From: Paludibacteraceae bacterium
Lineage (GTDB): Bacteria > Bacteroidota > Bacteroidia > Bacteroidales > Paludibacteraceae
Assembly: GCA_024400115.1 (NCBI GenBank)
Contig: JAKSNF010000010.1
Coordinates: 1-64,000 of the forward strand
Direction of reading: 5' to 3'
DNA: 64,000 nucleotides
The notes beneath the pieces are model-generated. The model was not told the origin of the DNA and searched no databases. It saw nothing but the letters and a program-made list of their open reading frames with translations. The position numbers and the translations under genes are program-made. Positions 25,064-33,203 of the stretch are shown here, one piece after another. Every line of letters begins with the position of its first letter. Within the stretch, counting starts at the first letter, position 1.

Positions 25064-25915
25064 ATGCAAATTATCACTACTAAAAAAGGACTTCAAGCCA
25101 CTGTGGCTGCATGTAAACAAATTAACAAAACCATCGGATTAGTTCCGACCATGGGAGCCCTCCATGACGGACACGCTTCCCTCGTCAAACGATGTGTAGC
25201 AGAGAATGATGTTTGCTTTGTCAGCGTCTTTGTCAATCCGACTCAGTTTAACAACAAAGAGGATCTGGCTAAGTACCCTCGTAATTTAGAGAAAGACGCA
25301 CAATTCCTCTGTGACTTAGGTGCTGATTTTGTTTTTGCTCCCACGCCGGAAGAGATGTACTCCGAGGAGGAGATGAACACCACTTTCTCATTCGACTTCG
25401 CCGGATTAGACCAAGTAATGGAAGGTAAGATGCGCCCCGGTCACTTCAACGGCGTGGTTCAAGTCGTTTCCCGTCTCTTCTACCTCGTTCAACCTAACCG
25501 CGCCTACTTCGGCGAAAAAGACTTCCAACAACTCGCTATCATTCACCATATGGTGGAGCGCTCTAGCCTGAAAGACACGTTCGATAACCTCCGAATCATA
25601 GGTTGCCCCATCGTGCGTGAAGCCTCCGGTTTAGCCCTCTCTTCGCGTAACGAGAGACTGAGCGAGGACGAGAAAAAGACCGCCATCAATATCTCCCGCA
25701 TCCTCAAGGAGAGTTTAACTTGGCCACGAACCAGCGTCAAAGAAGTAGAACAACGCGTGGTGGACGAGATCAATCAAGTACCCGGCTTAGAAGTGGAGTA
25801 TTATTCCATTGTAGATGGCACAACACTACAAGAAACGGATACTTTCGATAATGCCGTCGGCTGCGTAACCGTCTATTGCGGACCGGTCAGACTGATTGAT
25901 AATATTAAGTATTGA
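25064..25915 (+). CDS. panC: Pantothenate synthetase
   Basis: Condenses pantoate and beta-alanine with ATP to make vitamin B5. Motifs: [16 protein letters not shown] (residues 25-40, the HIGH-like ATP site), [34 protein letters not shown] and the KMSKS-like [11 protein letters not shown]. The 283-aa length is standard. The ATG at 25064 is used; upstream in-frame sequence is promoter. Its stop codon falls inside the first unit of a 16-nt repeat that leads into pdxB. Confidence 0.97.
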   Translation: MQIITTKKGLQATVAACKQINKTIGLVPTMGALHDGHASLVKRCVAENDVCFVSVFVNPTQFNNKEDLAKYPRNLEKDAQFLCDLGADFVFAPTPEEMYSEEEMNTTFSFDFAGLDQVMEGKMRPGHFNGVVQVVSRLFYLVQPNRAYFGEKDFQQLAIIHHMVERSSLKDTFDNLRIIGCPIVREASGLALSSRNERLSEDEKKTAINISRILKESLTWPRTSVKEVEQRVVDEINQVPGLEVEYYSIVDGTTLQETDTFDNAVGCVTVYCGPVRLIDNIKY

Positions 25916-25961
25916 CCGCTGCGCTGAAAGACCGTTACACTGAAAGACCGCTACGCTGAAT
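25914..25961. repeat. Three 16-nt repeats between panC and pdxB
   Basis: GACCGCTGCGCTGAAA, GACCGTTACACTGAAA and GACCGCTACGCTGAAT in tandem. The first overlaps the panC stop and the last supplies the A and T of the pdxB start codon. Two units recur (reversed) before the ribbon-helix-helix gene at 30301-30332. Confidence 0.9.
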
Positions 25962-26886
25962 GAAAATAGTCATTGATAAATATATTCCTTGTTTAGAGAC
26001 GGTGCTGCGCGAGGCAGGACACGAAGTGATAGCTTTAGAACCTGAAGTTATCACCGCAGTTGCTGTAGCGAACGCCAGCGCACTCTTCGTGCGTACGCGT
26101 ACGCGAATAAATAAGGAGTTATTGCATGACTCAACGGTAACGTTTGTGGCAACCGCCACCATCGGCACCGACCATATCGACATTGACTATTGCCGTCAGC
26201 AGGGTATTGCCGTAGCCTCCGCCCCCGGTTGTAATGCCCAAGCCGTTTGTGATTACATCGAGGAGGCCATTCGTGAGACGGGCTGTCATTCCATCGGTAT
26301 TGTTGGTTATGGACATGTGGGCAAGAAAGTAGCCGCCATGGCTATGGCAAAGGGAATGAAAGTGGTTATCAATGATCCTCCACTCGGTTTTTTGGACGAT
26401 GTGAGCCAATGCGACCTCATCACTTTTCATACTCCCCTAACAAAAAGCGGTCCCTACCCTACTTATCATCTTTGCGATGCCGCGTTTCTGCAACGTTGCC
26501 GGCAAGGAGCGGTCATTATCAATGCCGCTCGTGGGGGTGTTGTGGATGAGCAAGCCTTGCTTCAAAGTGGACATCCGTTTGTGCTCGACTGTTGGGAAGG
26601 CGAACCAAGGATAAACGCAGAAGTGGCAAGGAGTGAAAAGGCTCTTTTGGTGTCTATGCACATCGCCGGATACTCGTTAGAGGGAAAAATCAACGCTTCA
26701 CAGCAGTGTTTAGACGCTTTTTGTCAACATTTTTCACTTCCCGCTTTGAAAATTGATAAAAAAGTTGTATCTTTGCAGTCTCAAACGGGAGACAAGGCTC
26801 CGGGCTGGCTCCGAAGGGTAAGCGAAAAACTCAAAGCGCAGCCTCAATCCTTCGAAGAATTGAGAAAGAAATATTCACTACGATAA
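25960..26886 (+). CDS. pdxB: Erythronate-4-phosphate dehydrogenase
   Basis: D-isomer 2-hydroxyacid dehydrogenase of the pyridoxal-5-phosphate (DXP-dependent) pathway. ATIGTDHIDIDYCRQQGI and APGCNAQAVCDYI are typical PdxB; GIVGYGHVGKKVA (residues 109-121) binds NAD. The catalytic Arg is in NAARGGVVDE and the catalytic His in SMHIAGYSLEGK. At 308 aa it is shorter than the usual 350-380 because the C-terminal dimerisation domain is reduced. Its 3' end contains a consensus promoter for proS (26745-26775). Confidence 0.92.
   Translation: MKIVIDKYIPCLETVLREAGHEVIALEPEVITAVAVANASALFVRTRTRINKELLHDSTVTFVATATIGTDHIDIDYCRQQGIAVASAPGCNAQAVCDYIEEAIRETGCHSIGIVGYGHVGKKVAAMAMAKGMKVVINDPPLGFLDDVSQCDLITFHTPLTKSGPYPTYHLCDAAFLQRCRQGAVIINAARGGVVDEQALLQSGHPFVLDCWEGEPRINAEVARSEKALLVSMHIAGYSLEGKINASQQCLDAFCQHFSLPALKIDKKVVSLQSQTGDKAPGWLRRVSEKLKAQPQSFEELRKKYSLR
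26745..26775 (+). promoter_or_regulatory. proS promoter inside pdxB
   Basis: TTTG (26745-26748), 19-nt gap, TATCTTTG (26768-26775), about 145 nt upstream of the proS ATG and within the pdxB reading frame. Confidence 0.65.
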
Positions 26887-26921
26887 CATCGAAACATCGA
26901 AAAAAATAAATCGTAAATATA

Positions 26922-28412
26922 ATGGCAAGTTTTCAAAAATTGACTCCTCGCAGTGAGGATTATTCAAAATGGTACAATGAGTTAGTGGTTAAAGCGGACT
27001 TGGCTGAGCAATCAGCTGTTCGTGGTTGTATGGTCATCAAGCCTTATGGTTACGCCATTTGGGAGACTATTCAGCAAGAGTTAGACCGTCGTTTCAAACA
27101 ACAAGGTGTGAAGAACGCCTATTTCCCGCTACTCATTCCTAAGTCTTTCCTCAGCCGCGAGGCGGAGCATGTAGAGGGCTTTGCTAAAGAGTGCGCTGTA
27201 GTAACCCACCACCGCCTCATGAACGACCCCAACGGTAAGGGAGTAGTCGTTGACCCCAATGCGCGTTTAGAGGAAGAACTCATTATCCGTCCTACTTCGG
27301 AGACGATTATTTGGTCCACCTATAAGAACTGGATCTCGTCCTATCGCGACCTGCCTATCCTTTGCAACCAATGGTGTAACGTCATGCGTTGGGAGATGCG
27401 CACGCGTCTGTTCCTCCGTACCGCTGAGTTCCTTTGGCAAGAAGGTCACACGGCTCATGCTACCAAAGAGGAAGCCGAAGACTACGCTCGCACCATGCTC
27501 GATGTCTATGCTGACTTTGCCGAGAACGTGATGGCTATTCCGGTTATCAAGGGTGTCAAGTCGCCTAATGAGCGTTTTGCCGGTGCCCTCAATACGTACT
27601 GCATTGAGGCGATGATGCAAGACGGCAAGGCACTGCAAGCGGGTACATCTCACTTCTTAGGTCAGAACTTCGCCAAGAGTTTTGATGTGCAGTTCCTTAG
27701 CAAAGAGAATAAATACGAATATGTCTGGGCAACGAGTTGGGGTGTTTCGACACGTCTGATGGGTGCGCTCATCATGACCCACTCGGACGATAACGGACTC
27801 GTCCTGCCGCCACATTTGGCTCCTATCCAAGTGGTGTTCGTGCCTATCTTCAAAGAGCAAACGCAGTTGGACGCTATCTTGGCTAAGTTGCAACCGATTG
27901 TAGATGAGTTGCAATCCAAGGGTATTCGCGTCAAAGTGGATACATCGGATAAATCAACTCCGGGTTATAAGTTCGCTGATTATGAACTCAAGGGTGTTCC
28001 CGTTCGTCTGGCTATGGGTGGACGCGACTTAGAGAACGGCACCATTGAGGTGGCTCGTCGTGACACGTTGACCAAAGAGACCATTTCGATAGAGGGTATC
28101 GTCGAGCACATTGAGAAACTGCTGGAGAATATTCAAGCAAATGTCTATAAGAAAGCATTGGATTTCCGCATTGCCAATACGCGTGAGGTTGACTCGTATG
28201 AAGAGTTCAAAGAGGAGATACAGAAAGGTGGTTTCCTTCTGTGCCATTGGGACGGAACGCCCGAGACGGAGGAAAAGATCAAGGAGGACACGAAAGCTAC
28301 TATTCGTTGTATTCCGTTGGCAGACCTGCCGGGTCATAAGAACGAACCGGGCAAGTGTATGGTAACGGGCAAGCCCTCTGCCGGCCGCGTCGTCTTCGCT
28401 ATTGCGTACTAA
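26922..28412 (+). CDS. proS: Proline-tRNA ligase, archaeal/eukaryal-type
   Basis: Class II synthetase, 496 aa, of the short type without the editing insertion. Motif 1 lies around [25 protein letters not shown], motif 2 is [15 protein letters not shown] and motif 3 is [18 protein letters not shown]. The anticodon-binding domain starts near residue 300 (PIQVVFVPI). It ends in the conserved VFAIAY. A terminator follows. It is led by a low-complexity spacer (aacatcgaaacatcgaaa). Confidence 0.97.
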   Translation: MASFQKLTPRSEDYSKWYNELVVKADLAEQSAVRGCMVIKPYGYAIWETIQQELDRRFKQQGVKNAYFPLLIPKSFLSREAEHVEGFAKECAVVTHHRLMNDPNGKGVVVDPNARLEEELIIRPTSETIIWSTYKNWISSYRDLPILCNQWCNVMRWEMRTRLFLRTAEFLWQEGHTAHATKEEAEDYARTMLDVYADFAENVMAIPVIKGVKSPNERFAGALNTYCIEAMMQDGKALQAGTSHFLGQNFAKSFDVQFLSKENKYEYVWATSWGVSTRLMGALIMTHSDDNGLVLPPHLAPIQVVFVPIFKEQTQLDAILAKLQPIVDELQSKGIRVKVDTSDKSTPGYKFADYELKGVPVRLAMGGRDLENGTIEVARRDTLTKETISIEGIVEHIEKLLENIQANVYKKALDFRIANTREVDSYEEFKEEIQKGGFLLCHWDGTPETEEKIKEDTKATIRCIPLADLPGHKNEPGKCMVTGKPSAGRVVFAIAY

Positions 28413-28460
28413 CGGCATCCCGCTCTCGAGAAATAAGATAGTGAGAACAAGTTATAAAAA

Positions 28461-28489
28461 TGCATTTTTGGCAACAAAAGTGCATTTTT
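28461..28489 (+). terminator. proS terminator
   Basis: TGCATTTTTG (28461-28470) pairs with CAAAAGTGCA (28475-28484) with one wobble, then TTTTT. Similar arms to 7868-7903. Confidence 0.75.
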
Positions 28490-28491
28490 AT

Positions 28492-28522
28492 TTTGTCGTT
28501 CCGATTATTTTTTGTATTTTTG
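28492..28522 (+). promoter_or_regulatory. Promoter of the small secreted protein/FISUMP operon
   Basis: TTTG (28492-28495), 19-nt gap, TATTTTTG (28515-28522). Confidence 0.7.
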
Positions 28523-28581
28523 CAGCCGTAATTTGAAATTGCAGTTATGCTAAGATAATGAATATAGATGAGGCAACAAGA

Positions 28582-28962
28582 ATGAGAAAACTGATTTTAT
28601 TTATCGCATCTATGTTTGTTCTGAGCATAAGTGCAGTGCAAGCAGAGGAAGCCGATGCTGTTTTCTTTTGGATTAACGGCTCTAATACTTGCTATCAATT
28701 GAGTAAGATGCCCGTCGTTAGTTATGACAAGGGGGCGGCCGTATTGACAATTGACGGCATAGAGCAGCTGCGTGTGCCCGCTGAGTATTTGGAAAACTTA
28801 ATCATCACGTACGGCATCTATCAAGAACTTACTCCTACCGACATAGCGTCCTCAACTGCCAAATATACTAAAGTTCACAAAGTAGGCAAGTATATCATCG
28901 GTGGCAGACTGATTATTGTTAAAGATGGTCAGCAGTTTGATGCGGAAGGGAGAAAATTGTAA
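28582..28962 (+). CDS. Small secreted protein
   Basis: A 126-aa exported protein with signal peptide MRKLILFIASMFVLSISAVQA. No family is recognised. The C-terminus (IIGGRLIIVKDGQQFDAEGRKL) resembles the G-x-hydrophobic-IIxDG ends often seen on Bacteroidales secreted proteins of this type and may be a sorting or domain-closing element. The ATG at 28582 begins the signal peptide. It lies 40 bp upstream of the FISUMP-type gene, shares its promoter and so is probably a functional partner. Confidence 0.65.
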   Translation: MRKLILFIASMFVLSISAVQAEEADAVFFWINGSNTCYQLSKMPVVSYDKGAAVLTIDGIEQLRVPAEYLENLIITYGIYQELTPTDIASSTAKYTKVHKVGKYIIGGRLIIVKDGQQFDAEGRKL

Positions 28963-29002
28963 GTCGAACGTAGGACGTCAAATCAAAAATAATAAATCAC
29001 AA

Positions 29003-29872
29003 ATGAAAAAAGTTATTTTTTTCTTTGCTGTTGCGATTGGCAGTGTGCTAATGATGGCGCAAACGAACCAAATCACATGGGTGAATGGTCGCGCCGTGTT
29101 AGGTCAGTCGATTAGTTCGATTGATAGTATTAAGTATGGAGTAATCGAGGACGCCGACCAACTCGTTCTCTGGTTACCTAAAACGATTATTGTTCACGAT
29201 ACGGTTATTGTGCATGATACCATCATCATCAATAAGTGCGATAGTAGCTATGCTCCCGAAGGTGTAGAGATGGTCGATTTAAGTTTGCCCAGTGGTATTA
29301 AGTGGGCAAATATGAATGTAGGTGCCACTGCTATTACTGAGTATGGTGATTACTTTGCATGGGGAGAAACAACTCCCAAAACCACCTATGATTGGAGTAC
29401 GTACAAGTATTGTTCCGATGGCAAATATACAGGCATGACCAAGTACACCTATCCAGATGGTCTAAAAAGTGGTATTTGGTATAATGATGATACTTTCATT
29501 GGCGATAACAAGACGACTCTTGACCCGGAAGACGATGCTGCTCACGTTAATTGGGGTGGCAATTGGCGTATGCCGACCTTGGCAGAAATCCAAGAATTGG
29601 AAAACAACTGTACATGGAAATGGGTAGCTCTGCAAGGTGTTAATGGTTATAAAGTGACAGGTAGCAACGGCAATTGGATCTTTTTGCCCGCTTCCGGCTA
29701 CCGCTACGATTCGTCGCTCAGCCGTGTCGGCTTCCTCGGCTACTACTGGTCCTCTTCGCTCGACGAGGACTACTCGGCCTACGCGTACGACCTCGGTTTC
29801 AATTCGGTCGACGTGGATTGGAGCAGCAGCGATCGGTACTTCGGTCATTCCGTGCGTCCGGTCTGCCGGTAG
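29003..29872 (+). CDS. FISUMP/DUF1566-type C-lectin-like protein, probable DGR target
   Basis: A 289-aa secreted protein (signal peptide MKKVIFFFAVAIGSVLMMA). Residues about 90-289 form the Fibrobacter-succinogenes-major-paralogous/DUF1566 domain: MVDLSLPSGIKWANMNVG, DYFAWGETTPK, NWGGNWRMPTLAEIQEL, LPASGYRYDSS, GYYWSSS, GHSVRPVC. This C-type-lectin-like fold is a usual scaffold for diversity-generating retroelements. The last 180 bases have only 23 A (13%), against 52 A in bases 29401-29580 (29%). Codons at surface positions are TAC, GAC, GAT, CTC, GTC and TTC, where a template would carry AAC or AAT. No reverse transcriptase is in the window. Confidence 0.85.
   Translation: MKKVIFFFAVAIGSVLMMAQTNQITWVNGRAVLGQSISSIDSIKYGVIEDADQLVLWLPKTIIVHDTVIVHDTIIINKCDSSYAPEGVEMVDLSLPSGIKWANMNVGATAITEYGDYFAWGETTPKTTYDWSTYKYCSDGKYTGMTKYTYPDGLKSGIWYNDDTFIGDNKTTLDPEDDAAHVNWGGNWRMPTLAEIQELENNCTWKWVALQGVNGYKVTGSNGNWIFLPASGYRYDSSLSRVGFLGYYWSSSLDEDYSAYAYDLGFNSVDVDWSSSDRYFGHSVRPVCR
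29688..29866 (+). other. Candidate variable region (VR) of a DGR target
   Basis: A-poor, GC-rich end of the gene encoding GYRYDSS...SVRPVC. The composition break is abrupt at about 29688. The invariant landmarks (YWSSS, AYAY, FNS, SVRPV) are kept and the positions between them are occupied by residues reachable by A-to-N changes of AAC/AAT codons. Confidence 0.65.
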
Positions 29873-29906
29873 CCAGCACTCATTCTGACTTGCAAATTTT
29901 TGCATT

Positions 29907-30085
29907 TATAAACTCTCTCCCATCGCAGCCTCTCGAGGTTGCGATGGTTGTTTGTAAATACCCTTGGGGGAATTGGCGAACAACCTATTTCTGTCCGTGA
30001 AAAGTCAGAGGGCTGCCAAAGTCACAACATTGTCCCAACATAGTCACAACATTGTCCCAACTTTTAAGACCTATGCAAGAAGGCC
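29907..30085. repeat. Composite dispersed repeat, copy B, 3' of the FISUMP gene
   Basis: Module 1 at 29907-29951 (45 nt, two differences from copy A) holds hairpin CATCGCAGCC/GGTTGCGATG at 29921-29946, 48 nt after the stop. Module 2 is at about 29977-30010 and module 3 at 30017-30085. Module 3 contains an internal tandem of GTCACAACATTGTCCCAAC. The region has no gene. Confidence 0.8.
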
Positions 30086-30097
30086 GGAGGATGACGA

Positions 30098-30295
30098 CTA
30101 ATCAAAAAGCGTGGGATTATCCTGATCAAAGCGTTTCAGGATATTCTGCATAAGCGTCTGACGAATGAGTTTACTGCGGTTCTTCACAGTATATTTATCG
30201 CAATACTTATCCAACGCACGCATCTCACTATCATTGAGCATGATACTCACCTTATGCGTGCGAGGCTGCTTCTTACTATGTTTGTTATTTGTCAT
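30098..30295 (-). CDS. Ribbon-helix-helix DNA-binding protein
   Basis: A 65-aa basic protein. HKVSIMLNDSEMRALDKYCDKYTVKNRSKLIRQTLMQNILKRF has the pattern of a beta strand, helix A, turn (NRS) and helix B of MetJ/Arc/CopG-type repressors or mobilisation accessory proteins. The ATG at 30295 is chosen because the longer frame reads through a 16-nt repeat. It is adjacent to copy B of the composite repeat and faces the FISUMP gene convergently; no toxin or relaxase gene accompanies it. Confidence 0.7.
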   Translation of the reverse strand: MTNNKHSKKQPRTHKVSIMLNDSEMRALDKYCDKYTVKNRSKLIRQTLMQNILKRFDQDNPTLFD

Positions 30296-30300
30296 AAGTC

Positions 30301-30332
30301 TTTCAGTGCAACGGTCTTTCAGCATAGCGGTT
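30301..30332. repeat. Two 16-nt repeats upstream of the ribbon-helix-helix gene
   Basis: Reverse complements of the panC-pdxB repeat: AACCGCTATGCTGAAA and GACCGTTGCACTGAAA on the minus strand, ending 5 nt before the start codon. Confidence 0.85.
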
Positions 30333-30367
30333 CTACAGCAGCAGACGTTCCGTCTGCGGAAGGCGGT

Positions 30368-31111
30368 CTAAAACACAATCCCTACTTTAGCACCAATACC
30401 GATAAAACCTCGACCCGAGAGTTCGGAAGAAGTATAAGTATATCCGTCAATCGTTTCCGAGGTGGCAATACTTGCCTGTTGGAACAGGACATTGACTCCC
30501 AATAGAACCGCCGACTTCTCGTTCATCTGATAGCGATAGCACACATCTACTGCTGCATGCAGACCGCCCTTGTAGTTCTTAGAAGCGGCTATACCATAAC
30601 CGATGGAGAAATTGACTTGCGGAGCACGCTGCGTATTCATCAACGGTACACGCGCCACAAACTGGATGGGAATAAACGAATAGGTCGTTTCCTTAAAGAA
30701 ACCGCCTAAGTAACCGACGGCACCACCTAAGAGGATATTCTTATCCTTAATTCGACGCGAACCGATAATAAAATTAGCATCTACATAACCGCCCCACTGT
30801 TCTCGCGGCAGAGTGATGGCTCCGCCAACTGCCTCAATAGACAACGACACACGCTTGGTTGGAACCACAATCTCACTATTCGCCAATTGCGTCACCATCT
30901 CGGTCTGTTCCATGGGGGTTGAACCAATAGAGAGAACATCCGCCATCGGACATTGGAAACGCGTTCCCGTGGCGTCCTTAATGATAATAACCTCCTCGTT
31001 TTGGAACACAATCTCACCCGAGTAACGCTTACCCGATTTCATCACAATGACCTCAGCAGACAAGGTCTGCAATGCCAACAAAGCTATTAAAACGATTCCT
31101 ATTCTTTTCAT
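30368..31111 (-). CDS. Envelope beta-barrel-like protein
   Basis: A 247-aa exported protein (signal peptide MKRIGIVLIALLALQTLSA). After it comes an Sm-like small beta segment (VIVMKSGKRYSGEIVFQNEEVIIIKDATGTRFQCPMADVLSI, residues 20-62), found in many Bacteroidales envelope proteins. The rest (about 80-247) alternates hydrophobic strands with Gly/aromatic girdles and ends in KVGIVF with a C-terminal Phe, as in an outer-membrane barrel. Function unknown. It follows the RNase R gene after a GGATAAA tandem spacer. Confidence 0.7.
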   Translation of the reverse strand: MKRIGIVLIALLALQTLSAEVIVMKSGKRYSGEIVFQNEEVIIIKDATGTRFQCPMADVLSIGSTPMEQTEMVTQLANSEIVVPTKRVSLSIEAVGGAITLPREQWGGYVDANFIIGSRRIKDKNILLGGAVGYLGGFFKETTYSFIPIQFVARVPLMNTQRAPQVNFSIGYGIAASKNYKGGLHAAVDVCYRYQMNEKSAVLLGVNVLFQQASIATSETIDGYTYTSSELSGRGFIGIGAKVGIVF

Positions 31112-31112
31112 A

Positions 31113-31146
31113 AATCCTTTATCCTTTATCCTTTATCCTTCTACTT
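31113..31146. repeat. CTTTATC heptamer spacer
   Basis: Tandem CTTTATC units (GGATAAAGGATAAAGG on the minus strand) directly upstream of the ATG at 31111. Confidence 0.8.
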
Positions 31147-31148
31147 TA

Positions 31149-32492
31149 TCATCTTACCGGCAAAAAGTCTATTTGCGACCTCTCAACATCTACTCTCACC
31201 ACTTGCACGCGCATGGGGTCGCCAATGGTGAACGTTCGCCCGCTATCTTGGGATATGAGGCGGTAGTTCTTTTCGTCATACTCCATGTACTCGCCCGGTA
31301 TAAGTTCGTAGATACGCACCAGTCCTTCACAATGGCTCTCATTCAATTCCACATATACTCCATATTCGGTCACGCCAGATATTGTGCCATCAAAGACCTC
31401 GCCTTGGTGGTCGCTCATCCATATTGTCTGATACAGTTTGACCGACGCACGCTCCGCCTCTTGCGCTGCTATTTCCATCTCCGAACAGTGCTTGCACGCC
31501 TGCTCCAACGCCTCTGTCTCCGCCTTCGGGTTATGCGATTTCTTACCACGAAGGATATAGTAATCCACGAGCCTATGCACCATCAAGTCAGGATAGCGAC
31601 GGATAGGAGAAGTGAAATGTGTATAGTATGGAAAACGCAAACCATAGTGACCTATGTTATGGGTTGAGTACTCTGCCTTAGCTTGGGCACGGATGGTGAG
31701 TATATCTATGACCTCTTGACGCACTCGGTCTTTCATTTTCTTTTGGAAGAGCGTCACTTTACGCAGTTTCTCTTTATCGGGCAAGTCGTGTACACGATAG
31801 ACGAAAGGTACCGAACCAACGGCAGTGGCCACCGTCTTATTGGCAAGGAGCATAAACTCCTCAATGAGGTGATGCGCCGGTGTGGGATGCTCAAAATAAA
31901 TCTCGGTTGGGTGCCCGTTCTTATCCAAACGGAAACGCATCTCGTCCTTCTCAATGGCAAGTGCCCCGGCGGAGAGTCTCCGCTGACGTAAAACGAGTGC
32001 CATCATGTTCAGTTCCTTGAGTGCCTCTATTAACTTTCCACTTGCAACTTTACCCTCCAAGATATCTTGTGCCTCGTCGTAATTAAGGCGGACATCAGAA
32101 CGGATAACGGTGCGGCAGATCTTGTACTTAACGACCTTAGCGTCTGCCGTCATGTTGAAGATGACGGACATAGTCAGTTTGTCCTCATTGGGGCGCAACG
32201 AGCATAAGTCATTGCACAGTTCCTCGGGCAGCATGGGGGTCACGCGATCGACCTCATAGATAGTGCAGCCTCGACGATACGCCTCTTGGTCCACCGCCGA
32301 CTCGCCCTCTACAAAGAAAGACACATCGGCTATATGAACGCCCACTTGGTAGAGTCCATCACCCAAAGGAGTAAAGGAAAGAGCATCATCAAAGTCCTTT
32401 GCGTCGGCAGGGTCAATGGTGAAAGTGAAGGCGTCTCGCATGTCGCGACGACGGAGAATTTCAGCCTCTATATCCACTTTTTTTGTTCGCAT
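31149..32492 (-). CDS. rnr: N-terminally short RNase R/RNB exonuclease
   Basis: A 447-aa 3'-5' exoribonuclease of the RNB family. It starts almost at the catalytic domain: RRRDMRDAFTFTIDPADAKDFDDALSF (about residues 14-40) supplies the Asp cluster for two metal ions. RYPDLMVHRLVDYY and the final S1 domain (GEVFDGTISGVTEYGVYVELNESHCEGLV, about residue 365 on) are present. Bacterial RNase R is usually 700-800 aa, so the N-terminal cold-shock and helical domains are missing. The ATG at 32492 sits 28 nt from a consensus promoter, so this short form is what is transcribed. Confidence 0.88.
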   Translation of the reverse strand: MRTKKVDIEAEILRRRDMRDAFTFTIDPADAKDFDDALSFTPLGDGLYQVGVHIADVSFFVEGESAVDQEAYRRGCTIYEVDRVTPMLPEELCNDLCSLRPNEDKLTMSVIFNMTADAKVVKYKICRTVIRSDVRLNYDEAQDILEGKVASGKLIEALKELNMMALVLRQRRLSAGALAIEKDEMRFRLDKNGHPTEIYFEHPTPAHHLIEEFMLLANKTVATAVGSVPFVYRVHDLPDKEKLRKVTLFQKKMKDRVRQEVIDILTIRAQAKAEYSTHNIGHYGLRFPYYTHFTSPIRRYPDLMVHRLVDYYILRGKKSHNPKAETEALEQACKHCSEMEIAAQEAERASVKLYQTIWMSDHQGEVFDGTISGVTEYGVYVELNESHCEGLVRIYELIPGEYMEYDEKNYRLISQDSGRTFTIGDPMRVQVVRVDVERSQIDFLPVR

Positions 32493-32519
32493 AAGTGCCC
32501 AAATAACCAATATCGGCTA

Positions 32520-32567
32520 CAAAATTACAAATTATTTTGCATATATGCAAAAATTTAATTACTTTTG
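32520..32567. promoter_or_regulatory. Overlapping divergent promoters, rnr and smpB
   Basis: rnr (minus): TAATTTTG at 32527-32520 and TTTG at 32551-32548. smpB (plus): TTTG at 32536-32539 and TACTTTTG at 32560-32567. Both gaps are 20 nt. Confidence 0.8.
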
Positions 32568-32594
32568 CAGCGTAATTCAGCTAAAAACGCAACT

Positions 32595-33050
32595 ATGCGA
32601 GCGAAAAGTGATGTACATATTAAGAATCGTAGGGCCTATTTCGATTATCAGGTCCTGGATAAGTATGTAGCCGGTATCCAACTCTTCGGTACCGAGATTA
32701 AGTCTATTCGTGAGTCCAAAGCGTCCTTGGCGGACACGTACTGCGTCTTCCAAGACAACGAACTATGGGTCAAGCAGATGAACATATCCGAGTATGCTTT
32801 CGGTTCCTACGCCAACCACGCCGTTCGGCGTGACCGCAAACTGCTGCTCACTCGTAAGGAACTCAATAAACTGGAGCGCCAAACGAAGGAGAGCGGCAAG
32901 ACGATTATTCCCCTCTCCCTCTTTATCAACGAGCGTGGGTTTGCCAAGATGGAGATTGGGCTGTGCCAAGGTAAACACGAGTACGACAAGCGGCAAGCCA
33001 TCAAGCAGCGCGAATCGGAACGCCAACTCCAAGACCTCCGCAGACATTAA
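32595..33050 (+). CDS. smpB: SsrA-binding protein
   Basis: A 151-aa tmRNA partner in trans-translation ribosome rescue. [41 protein letters not shown] and the later [20 protein letters not shown] are the OB-fold and basic tail typical of SmpB. The ATG at 32595 gives the usual N-terminus. Being back to back with rnr is functionally apt, because RNase R degrades the non-stop mRNA and is held by SmpB-tmRNA in Escherichia coli. The gene for tmRNA itself is not in the window. Confidence 0.96.
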   Translation: MRAKSDVHIKNRRAYFDYQVLDKYVAGIQLFGTEIKSIRESKASLADTYCVFQDNELWVKQMNISEYAFGSYANHAVRRDRKLLLTRKELNKLERQTKESGKTIIPLSLFINERGFAKMEIGLCQGKHEYDKRQAIKQRESERQLQDLRRH

Positions 33051-33080
33051 ACACAAAACACTATACACCAAACACAGAAA

Positions 33081-33103
33081 AAGCAAGCATCGGATGCTTG
33101 CTT
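33081..33103. terminator. Bidirectional terminator, smpB and tRNA-Met
   Basis: AAGCAAGCAT (33081-33090) pairs with ATGCTTGCTT (33094-33103), flanked by A-run and T-run, so it works on both strands. Confidence 0.85.
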
Positions 33104-33109
33104 TTTTTG

Positions 33110-33184
33110 TGGTCCCTCTAGGGCTTGAACCTAGGACCCCCTGATTATGAGTCAGGTGCTACTAACCAACTGAGCTAAGAGACC
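33110..33184 (-). tRNA. tRNA with CAT anticodon (Met or Ile2)
   Basis: A 75-nt cloverleaf on the minus strand: acceptor GGTCTCT/AGGGACC, anticodon stem CCTGA/TCAGG with loop CTCATAA (anticodon CAT), T-arm CTAGG-TTCAAGC-CCTAG, discriminator A. CCA is not encoded. It differs from the tRNA at 16731 in every stem. Initiator features (C1-A72 mismatch, three G-C pairs in the anticodon stem) are absent, so it is elongator Met or lysidine-type Ile. It begins 20 nt after the OmpA stop. Confidence 0.88.
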
Positions 33185-33203
33185 AGCGTCCACAAAGGAC
33201 GAC

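Noticed and set aside
29688-29872. GC-rich gene end read as horizontal transfer
   Set aside because: The shift is confined to the lectin end and is specifically a loss of A, which fits A-directed mutagenesis better than foreign DNA.
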